Assembly: GCA_025462725.1 (NCBI GenBank)
Contig: JAOAPE010000003.1
Location: 310,001 to 374,000, forward strand
Source of the DNA: Terriglobales bacterium
GTDB taxonomy: Bacteria > Acidobacteriota > Terriglobia > Terriglobales > Acidobacteriaceae
DNA: 64,000 bases
Reading direction: 5' to 3'
Below the pieces are notes generated by a model. It did no database searches, was not told the DNA's origin, and saw only the letters and a list, made by a program, of their open reading frames with translations. Shown in pieces: positions 47,005-53,897 of this stretch; position 1 is the stretch's first letter; every line of letters starts with the position of its first letter. The translations under genes were made by a program, and so were the position numbers.

Positions 47005-50000
47005 CTACGCCTCAAGCCCATGGCACTTCTTATACTTCTTCCCTGACCCGCACGGACACGGCTCATTCGGCCTGACCTTCTCGCCCGACCTCACCACCTG
47101 ATGCACCGGAGCAGCTTCCGCCGCGCCGCCGCCTGCCATCCGCGCTTGCTCTAATTCTCTCTGCTTGCGACGCTTGAACTCCTGCTCCATGTCATCCATG
47201 GACGCCGCCCTCTTCCGGCTTCCACCGTTCGTCGATGCCCCTCGCGTCGGCGCTGCATCTCCATCGAACGCCGCTTCAGCTAGTGTCTGCGCCGGTGCTG
47301 ATTCCCCGCCAGCCACCTGCATGAGAAACAAATACCGGACCGTCTCTTCCTGGAACCGTTCCATCATCGCTTCGAACATCTCGAACGACTCGCGCTTATA
47401 TTCCACCAGCGGATCCTTCTGCGCATATCCACGCAGTCCGATTCCCTCTTTCAGGTGGTCCATATTCAGCAAGTGGTCTTTCCACTGGCTATCAAGGACG
47501 CTCAGCATGATCATGCGCTCGTGGTATCTCATCGCATCCGGGCTGATCATCGCCTCTTTCGCGCTGTATCGTTCGCGCAATTTCTCGAAGACCGCGTCGC
47601 CCAGCTCCTGCCGCGACATCTCCTCGATCTTCATCCCCTCTGCCTTCAAGTCCAAACCAAACTTCGCGACAACCTGCGTTTGGAATGCAGCAAAATCCCA
47701 CTGGTCAGGATGCGCATTCGGCGGCATGTACTGCGCCATCATCTCCGCCAGCATTCCCGCAACGTAATCTTCCAGGATCAAATCCTTCTGGTCGATTCCC
47801 TCCAGCAATTGGTCGCGCAATCCATATACCGCGAGCCGCTGTTTGTTCATCACGTCGTCGTACTCAAGCAAATGCTTACGCGCTTCGAAGTCCTGCGACT
47901 CAATCGCCTTTTGCGCCGCCTCGATTCTCCTGCTGATCATCCCCGACTCGATCGGCACGCCCTCTTCCATGCCTAACCGCTGCAGCAGCGTGGAAACCCA
48001 CTCTTTCGCGAAAATGCGCATCAAGTCATCTTCCAGCGACAGATAAAATCGCGACGACCCCGGATCACCCTGGCGCCCCGCGCGTCCGCGCAACTGATTA
48101 TCGATACGCCGCGCCGAGTGCCGTTCCGTTCCCAGGATGTGCAATCCGCCCGCGCTCACAACTTCTTCGTGCTCAGCGTCAGTCAGCAACTTCTGCCGAT
48201 TGAACGCCTCCTCCCACTGCGCCGTCGGGATTTCAAACTCCGTCCCTTGGTAATAGAAACGAGTCATCGTGCTGGAGCTTGCTTCAAGATCAAGTTCGCC
48301 AGCAGCCGCATGGACAGCCTGCGCCCAGCCCTTCTTCACGCATTCCTGCTTCGCAACAAAATCCGGATTCCCACCCAGCAAGATGTCCGTGCCGCGGCCC
48401 GCCATGTTGGTGGCAATGGTGATTGCTCCCCTGCGGCCCGCTTGCGCAACGATCTCCGCTTCGCGCTCGTGGAATTTTGCGTTCAACACAACGTGCTTCA
48501 CGCCCTTTTTCTTGAGGAGTTCTGAAAGTCGCTCGGATTTCTCCACCGACGTGGTTCCTACCAGCACCGGACGCGCTTCCGCGCTCATCGTCTGTATCTC
48601 GTCCGCGACAGCGAAATATTTTTCCTTCTCCGTCCTGTACACCACGTCCGCATTCTCAATGCGCAGCAGCTTCCGGTTCGGAGGAATCACGATCACTTCG
48701 AGCTTGTAAATTTTGTCGAACTCAGCGGCTTCGGTTTCTGCCGTTCCCGTCATACCCGCAAGTTTGTTGTACATGCGGAAGTAATTTTGAAAAGTGACGG
48801 TTGCGAGCGTCTGGTTTTCGCGCTCGATCTTTACGCCTTCTTTGGCTTCAATCGCCTGGTGCAATCCGTCTGACCATCGGCGCCCCGGCATCAAGCGCCC
48901 GGTGAACTCGTCAACAATAATGACTTCGCCGTCCTTGATCACATACTCAACGTCTTTGCGATACAGCGCATGCGCCTTCACTGCCGTCTCGACGTGATGT
49001 TTCAAGTCCCAATTTTCCGGATCGGCAATGTTGCTGATGCCCAGCAACTGCTCAACCTTTTCCCAGCCCTGGTCTGTGACTACCGTGTTGCGATGTTTCT
49101 CATCGACAATAAAATCCCCGGTGTAATGCTTCTCTTCCGCGAATCCAATCTCTTCTCCGCGCTCCAGCTTGGGGATGATGCGGTTCACGCGAAAATACTT
49201 ATCTGTCGATTCCTCGCTCGCACCGCTGATGATCAACGGAGTACGCGCTTCATCGATCAGGATCGAATCTACTTCGTCCACAATGGCAAAGTGATGCCCT
49301 CGCTGCACTCGCTCTGCGAGATCAAACTTCATGTTGTCGCGCAGATAATCGAAACCGTATTCGTTATTCGTACCGTAGGTGATGTCCGCTGCGTACGCCG
49401 CGCGACGCTCATTGTCATCCAGGTCATGCACGATCACGCCAACCGTCAGCCCCAGAAATGAATACAGTTTTCCCATCCACTCCGAGTCGCGTTTTGCCAG
49501 GTAATCGTTGACGGTCACCACGTGAACGCCCAGCCCCGCCAACGCATTCAAATACACGGGTAAAGTCGCTACCAGCGTTTTACCTTCGCCGGTTTTCATC
49601 TCGGCGATATTCCCCTCATGCAGCACTGCGCCGCCTATGAGTTGCACATCGAAGTGCCGCATCTGCAATACGCGACGCCCTGCCTCGCGCACCACCGCAA
49701 ACGCCTCCGGCTGCACCGCATCCAGAGCCTCCTGCAATACTCGCTTGTATTTCGCCGTGAATGACGGCCCAAAGTCGTCGCCAGCGCCATCATCTTCCGC
49801 CATGGATTTCTCCGCATCGGGCTGGCCCTTCTTCAATTTGCTCGCCGTTGTCCGGGCGACAACGTCTGCTCCCAGCTCAGCTTGCAGATGCTCCTGAATG
49901 CGTTGCTTGAACTCTTGCGTCTTCAAACGAAGCTGCTCGTCAGAGAGCTTTTCGGTCTCCGCTTCCAGCTCATTCACGCGCAACACCAGCGGCTGTATCC

Positions 50001-50058
50001 GCTTTACTTCGCGTTCATTCTTCGTGCCAAATACCTTGGCTAATACACTTCCTATCAA
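47005..50058 (-). CDS. secA: Preprotein translocase subunit SecA
   Basis: The 1017-residue ATPase drives protein export through SecYEG. It starts with TTG 50058, with AAAGGA 8 nt upstream. Motor domains carry Walker A MKTGEGKTLVA, Walker B VDEVDSILIDEARTPL and the helicase-like TNMAGRGTDILL. The protein-binding and two-helix finger regions are complete. An insertion-like stretch near residue 80 (KKGQPDAEKSMAEDDG) and a C-terminal extension precede the zinc-binding tail CPCGSGKKYKKCHG. Longer than E. coli SecA (901). Monocistronic, bounded by repeat-containing gaps. Confidence 0.98.
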   Translation of the reverse strand: MIGSVLAKVFGTKNEREVKRIQPLVLRVNELEAETEKLSDEQLRLKTQEFKQRIQEHLQAELGADVVARTTASKLKKGQPDAEKSMAEDDGAGDDFGPSFTAKYKRVLQEALDAVQPEAFAVVREAGRRVLQMRHFDVQLIGGAVLHEGNIAEMKTGEGKTLVATLPVYLNALAGLGVHVVTVNDYLAKRDSEWMGKLYSFLGLTVGVIVHDLDDNERRAAYAADITYGTNNEYGFDYLRDNMKFDLAERVQRGHHFAIVDEVDSILIDEARTPLIISGASEESTDKYFRVNRIIPKLERGEEIGFAEEKHYTGDFIVDEKHRNTVVTDQGWEKVEQLLGISNIADPENWDLKHHVETAVKAHALYRKDVEYVIKDGEVIIVDEFTGRLMPGRRWSDGLHQAIEAKEGVKIERENQTLATVTFQNYFRMYNKLAGMTGTAETEAAEFDKIYKLEVIVIPPNRKLLRIENADVVYRTEKEKYFAVADEIQTMSAEARPVLVGTTSVEKSERLSELLKKKGVKHVVLNAKFHEREAEIVAQAGRRGAITIATNMAGRGTDILLGGNPDFVAKQECVKKGWAQAVHAAAGELDLEASSSTMTRFYYQGTEFEIPTAQWEEAFNRQKLLTDAEHEEVVSAGGLHILGTERHSARRIDNQLRGRAGRQGDPGSSRFYLSLEDDLMRIFAKEWVSTLLQRLGMEEGVPIESGMISRRIEAAQKAIESQDFEARKHLLEYDDVMNKQRLAVYGLRDQLLEGIDQKDLILEDYVAGMLAEMMAQYMPPNAHPDQWDFAAFQTQVVAKFGLDLKAEGMKIEEMSRQELGDAVFEKLRERYSAKEAMISPDAMRYHERMIMLSVLDSQWKDHLLNMDHLKEGIGLRGYAQKDPLVEYKRESFEMFEAMMERFQEETVRYLFLMQVAGGESAPAQTLAEAAFDGDAAPTRGASTNGGSRKRAASMDDMEQEFKRRKQRELEQARMAGGGAAEAAPVHQVVRSGEKVRPNEPCPCGSGKKYKKCHGLEA

Positions 50059-50245
50059 TGTGGGGGTCCTTTATAAGTGCGCTCGCGACCTCACCTGTCG
50101 CGTCACTGTAGGTCTTTGAAAGTGGTAGGAGCCGGAACCATCCAGCCCTCCCCAAAAGCCTACCATATATAGATGCGGAGACACTGAACCCGACGCACTA
50201 AGCTTTATCTGACGTTGTCATGACTTTGACGACATCCTGGGGAGG

Positions 50246-50265
50246 GGCACGACTTCAGTCGTGCC
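50246..50265. repeat. REP-like palindrome
   Basis: GGCACGACTTCAGTCGTGCC is a perfect 9-bp stem with a 2-nt loop. The core GCACG-CTTCAG-CGTGC is shared with the hairpin at 44884-44901, so both belong to a REP-like family. It lies in the 471-bp gap 50059-50529 between secA and the ankyrin gene. That gap also holds a CTCTGCGTCCTTTGCG repeat at about 50319-50346 and no gene. Confidence 0.8.
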
Positions 50266-50529
50266 ATCACCGAGGCCGCTGAGGTAAATGGCATTCGCCA
50301 CTTGGCCCAACTTAGTTTTCTCTGCGTCCTTTGCGGTGCAAGGTTTCGCATTAACGGCTCGGGGCCCCATTGACTCCCTCCCCAACTCCGCTGTATTTTT
50401 TCTTTAGCGCGAAGGGCGCATCCAGTCCGCGGAAAGGGCCGTGCCCACCTTATCTGAATTTTGAAGGCTACGAACCTTCTTTCAGCCTGACCTAGTGCGG
50501 ACTCCAGGCGACACACGAAAGGAGTTCGT

Positions 50530-51756
50530 ATGTACCCCAACCCGCAAGACGTAATCCCTCTACCGCCTCGTCCCAACCTCGAACAATATAGGAAACAGGC
50601 CAAGGATCTCGTAAGAGCCTGCAAGTATTCCGATTCCGATGCCATTAACAAATGGGCAACTCAATGGGTCCCAGAACTAGCCCACCAAATCCAACGATTC
50701 GCCCAAACAGAGCTATCCAAATCCTGTTCGCTCACCACCGCTCAGTTCATCCTCGCGCGCGCTCACGGATTTCCCAGTTGGCCCAAGTTCTCGGAACAAA
50801 TCCAAGCACTCGCCCGCGCGAATTCTCCTATTTCGCAATTCGAACTCGCCGCCGACGCCATCATCACCGGCAACATCCCCAATCTCAAACGCCTGCTCAT
50901 CGAAAATCCCGAACTAGTCCGCGTACGCTCCGCACGCGAACACCACGCCACGCTCCTACATTACGTTGCCGCCAACGGAGTCGAAAACCACCGCCAGAAG
51001 ACTCCAAAGAACATCGTCGAGGTCACGGCGCTACTGCTCGATTCGGGTGCAGACGTCAACGCCGAAGCCGAGATGTACGGCGGCGGATCAACCACTCTCG
51101 GACTCGCCGCCACCAGCGTTCACCCCGAGCGCGCCGGAGTGCAGCTCGAACTTATGAAACTCCTGATGGACCACGGCGCCATTGTTAGCGCCAACCAGCG
51201 CGCCCGCGGCGCCGCTCGTGTTCGCGCCTGCCTCCACAACGGACGCAAGCAAGCCGCCGAATTCCTCGCGCAATACAGCAACAATTTGGATCTCGAGGAA
51301 GCCGCCGGAGTCGGAAACCTCGATGCAGTAAGAACCTTCTTCAACTCTGACAACACGCTAAAACCGCCCGCCACAAAACTCCAAATGGAAGACGGATTCT
51401 GTTGGGCCTGCCAATTCGGACACATCAACACCGTCGAACTCCTTCTCGATAAAGGTGTAGACATTTCCGCCGACGGTGACACCGGACAGACGGGTCTGCA
51501 CATGGGCGTCATCGGCACACACCTCGACATAATCAATCTGCTCCTGAAACGCGGGGCATCGCTGGAAACAAAAAACTCCTACGGAGGCACGGCCCTCGGA
51601 CAAGCAACCTGGTCCGCCATCCACGATCCCACAATCGACTACGCTCCTGTGATCCAGCGATTGCTAGAAGCCGGCGCCGACATCACCCAAGCCGACTACC
51701 CCACCGGTAAAAAGGAAATCGACGACCTCCTCCGCAAGCACGGAGCCCACCCGTAA
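50530..51756 (+). CDS. Ankyrin-repeat protein
   Basis: The 408-residue soluble protein lacks a signal peptide. After an N-terminal helical region (about 1-110, PPRPNLEQYRKQAKDLVRACK) several ankyrin repeats are recognisable: NIPNLKRLLIENPELV, NIVEVTALLLDSGADVNAE, QLELMKLLMDHGAIVSAN, NLDAVRTFFNSDNTL, HINTVELLLDKGVDISAD, HLDIINLLLKRGASLETKN and YAPVIQRLLEAGADITQ. Ankyrin proteins mediate protein contacts; its partner is unknown. A strong Shine-Dalgarno AAAGGAG lies just before ATG. The coding strand is Cys-poor and uses CGC/GCC heavily, like the rest of the region. Confidence 0.88.
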   Translation: MYPNPQDVIPLPPRPNLEQYRKQAKDLVRACKYSDSDAINKWATQWVPELAHQIQRFAQTELSKSCSLTTAQFILARAHGFPSWPKFSEQIQALARANSPISQFELAADAIITGNIPNLKRLLIENPELVRVRSAREHHATLLHYVAANGVENHRQKTPKNIVEVTALLLDSGADVNAEAEMYGGGSTTLGLAATSVHPERAGVQLELMKLLMDHGAIVSANQRARGAARVRACLHNGRKQAAEFLAQYSNNLDLEEAAGVGNLDAVRTFFNSDNTLKPPATKLQMEDGFCWACQFGHINTVELLLDKGVDISADGDTGQTGLHMGVIGTHLDIINLLLKRGASLETKNSYGGTALGQATWSAIHDPTIDYAPVIQRLLEAGADITQADYPTGKKEIDDLLRKHGAHP

Positions 51757-51771
51757 GGGGCTCAACCAATC

Positions 51772-51872
51772 CCTTTGCGTTCTCCTCGCGCCTTTGCGTC
51801 TCCGCGGTGAATCCGTCTTTTCGCCTTATTCGTCTTTGGCCTTAGCCGTTTTTGATCCTTCTTTGATCCGCG
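51772..51872. repeat. Mixed repeats: CTTTGCGTC type and GATCAAAGAAGGATC type
   Basis: The 187-bp gap 51757-51943 has no gene. It contains CTTTGCGTTCTCC-CTTTGCGTC (51772-51811). A second element at about 51846-51872 reads, on the minus strand, CGCGGATCAAAGAAGGATCA. That element recurs in the opposite orientation at about 59508-59540. Confidence 0.7.
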
Positions 51873-51943
51873 CTTAAAAACGGTTTTGCCTTTGTGGTGA
51901 AACTCCCAACCCTGCTAATATTCACACCTGAACGGAGCCACCC

Positions 51944-52399
51944 ATGAAACGCACACTGCTCATCTTCGCCGCCCTGCTCATCGCCACTCTTGCCATCTCG
52001 CAAACCATAATCGGTGACAAAGGACAATGGTCCAAGACCTCCGAAGAGGCCGCTGCCAATGACGCTCAAAAAGCCTGGCTCGCCAAGGGCAAACAGCAGA
52101 CCATCACCGGAGAAGTCGTCGATGTCTCCTGCTACATGCAACTCGGCAAGACCGGAGAGAAGCACATGGACTGCGGCGCCAAATGTGTCCGCGCCGGGCA
52201 GCCCGCAGGAATCCTCACTGCTGAAAAGGAGCTTTATCTCGTGATGCCGGAAGAACATCATCCCCGACGCGACGGCCAAGTCGACCTCCGCGAAACTCTC
52301 GCCAGCAACATGGATAAACAAGTCACCGCCACGGGAATGGTTCAGGAAAACAAACAAGGCAAGGCCATCTTCATCTCCGCACTCGATATGAAGAAGTAG
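51944..52399 (+). CDS. Exported protein of unknown function with conserved cysteines
   Basis: I do not recognise this 151-residue protein as a named family. It has a signal peptide (MKRTLLIFAALLIATLAISQ). The mature part has a beta-rich segment that begins ITGEVVDVSCYMQLGKTG, continues with MDCGAKCVRAGQPAGILT and ends in TATGMVQENKQGKAIFISAL. This resembles an OB-like fold with three cysteines (SCY and CGAKC) that could bind metal or form a disulfide. Its stop lies 8 nt before the PilT-like ATPase gene, so the two may be co-transcribed. Confidence 0.75.
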   Translation: MKRTLLIFAALLIATLAISQTIIGDKGQWSKTSEEAAANDAQKAWLAKGKQQTITGEVVDVSCYMQLGKTGEKHMDCGAKCVRAGQPAGILTAEKELYLVMPEEHHPRRDGQVDLRETLASNMDKQVTATGMVQENKQGKAIFISALDMKK

Positions 52400-52407
52400 T
52401 CGGCCCA

Positions 52408-53550
52408 ATGGACGATTACAACAAGATCGAGCTTGTACGCGGGGAAACAAGCGAGGAGCCTACTGGCTCCTATGCCAGTGCGCGCTTAGATCAATGGCTC
52501 GCGATGCTTGTCGATCGCGGTGGCAGTGATCTGCTCCTCGTTCCCGGCGTTCCCGCATGTATCCGGTTCGAAGGCAAAGTTGTAAATATCGGAAACAAGG
52601 AGCTCGATGGCCCTGAGATCGAGGACGCTGTTCTGCCGGCGCTCACATCGCACGCTCTCAAGCTTTATCGCGAGACTCAGATCGCGGATTCGTCTTACCG
52701 GGTCGCTCGCTTAGGCCGCTTTCGCATTAATCTTCATCGCCAAAAAGGACACGCCTCTGCTGCCATCCGTGCCTTGCCCACGATTGTTCCTGAATTACGC
52801 GACCTTCATCTCCCGCCTTCCGTTGAACAGTTGGCAAAACTTCCCCGCGGACTCGTTCTCATCGGTGGTGCCGCGGGTTCTGGCAAGACGACTACTCTCG
52901 CCGCGTTGATCAACGAGATTAACCGCCGCGACCGCCGGCACATCCTCATGATCGAGGATCCTATTGAGTACGAGCACAAGCACGCCAAGAGCGTGATCGA
53001 GCAGGTCGAAGTGGGAATTGACGCTCCGGACTTCCCCACCGCATTGCGCGCCGCTCTGCGACAAGCACCGGACGTTCTAGTCGTCGGCGAGATGCGCGAC
53101 GCTGAAAGCATGCGCATTGCCGTGAGCGCCGCCGAAACCGGACACCTCGTCCTCTCTACGCTGCACACCACTGATGTCGCTGGCACCATTTCTCGAATAG
53201 CAGACTCGTTCCCTCTGGAGCGGCAACACACCATCCGCCAAGAACTCGCAATGGCGCTCTCCGCAGTCCTTACTCAGGTTCTGCTTCCCAGCAAACATGG
53301 CGGACGAATGCCCGCAGCCGAACTGCTCATGATCGGATACGGCGCGCGCCAGCACATCAGGAGAAATGCTCTCCAGCACATCCATCAGGAGATCACCCTT
53401 ACGAAGAGCACAGGGTCCTTCAGCCTGGAGGATTCACTTTCAGTCCTCCTGGCAGACGGCCACATTGATCGCGAAGAAGCCCTCGCCTGCGCCAACCATC
53501 CCGACGACTTGGAAAGCCTCCTCCGCAAAAAACAATCCTCCGGATATTAA
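52408..53550 (+). CDS. pilT: PilT-like type IV pilus retraction ATPase
   Basis: The 380-residue protein has the PilT/GspE-type two-domain layout. The N-terminal PAS-like domain reads LDQWLAMLVDRGGSDLLLVPG. The RecA-like domain carries Walker A GGAAGSGKTTT (about 153-163), the Asp box around ILMIEDPIEYEHKHAKS, Walker B DVLVVGEMRDAESM and the His box TGHLVLSTLHTTD. The C-terminal helical region is shorter than usual. Members of this family disassemble pilin for twitching. No other pil genes are visible, so PilU or a related motor remains possible. Confidence 0.82.
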   Translation: MDDYNKIELVRGETSEEPTGSYASARLDQWLAMLVDRGGSDLLLVPGVPACIRFEGKVVNIGNKELDGPEIEDAVLPALTSHALKLYRETQIADSSYRVARLGRFRINLHRQKGHASAAIRALPTIVPELRDLHLPPSVEQLAKLPRGLVLIGGAAGSGKTTTLAALINEINRRDRRHILMIEDPIEYEHKHAKSVIEQVEVGIDAPDFPTALRAALRQAPDVLVVGEMRDAESMRIAVSAAETGHLVLSTLHTTDVAGTISRIADSFPLERQHTIRQELAMALSAVLTQVLLPSKHGGRMPAAELLMIGYGARQHIRRNALQHIHQEITLTKSTGSFSLEDSLSVLLADGHIDREEALACANHPDDLESLLRKKQSSGY

Positions 53551-53597
53551 GAATTCAACTATGAGGCCTGTCATCCCCAACGAATTCCCTTTCCAGT

Positions 53598-53683
53598 TGT
53601 CACCCCGAGCGAAGCGCAGCGAAGTCGAAACCTGGACCCCCGACGGCTTGTCATCCTGAGCGGAGCGTGGCGGAGTCGAAGGA
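53598..53683. repeat. Two copies of the GTCATCCTGAGCG repeat family
   Basis: Two direct copies, 53598-53632 and 53650-53683, share GTCA-CC-GAGCG-AGCG and end CGGAGTCGAAGGA-like. A third, inverted copy is at 60751-60785. They fill a 347-bp gap (53551-53897) that also holds a CCTTTGCGTCCTTTGCG repeat at about 53804-53837 and no gene. Confidence 0.8.
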
Positions 53684-53897
53684 GCCCTATCACTCTGCAA
53701 GATGGCTGGCACTAACTCATCAATCTGCCGCGAAGCGGCACCAAGGGCGGAGCTTTATTCCCCGCAGAGCGCGCACTATGCGTCACCTACCCCAAAACGG
53801 TTTTCCTTTGCGTCCTTTGCGATTCAAGGTTTTTGCTTCTAGGAAGATCCCCAACCGCTGCGGTTCAAGGTTTTGCCTTATCATGTGACAACTCCTT

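Noticed and set aside
47165-49461. Several plus-strand open frames inside secA
   Set aside because: They follow the codon pattern of secA and lack conserved features.
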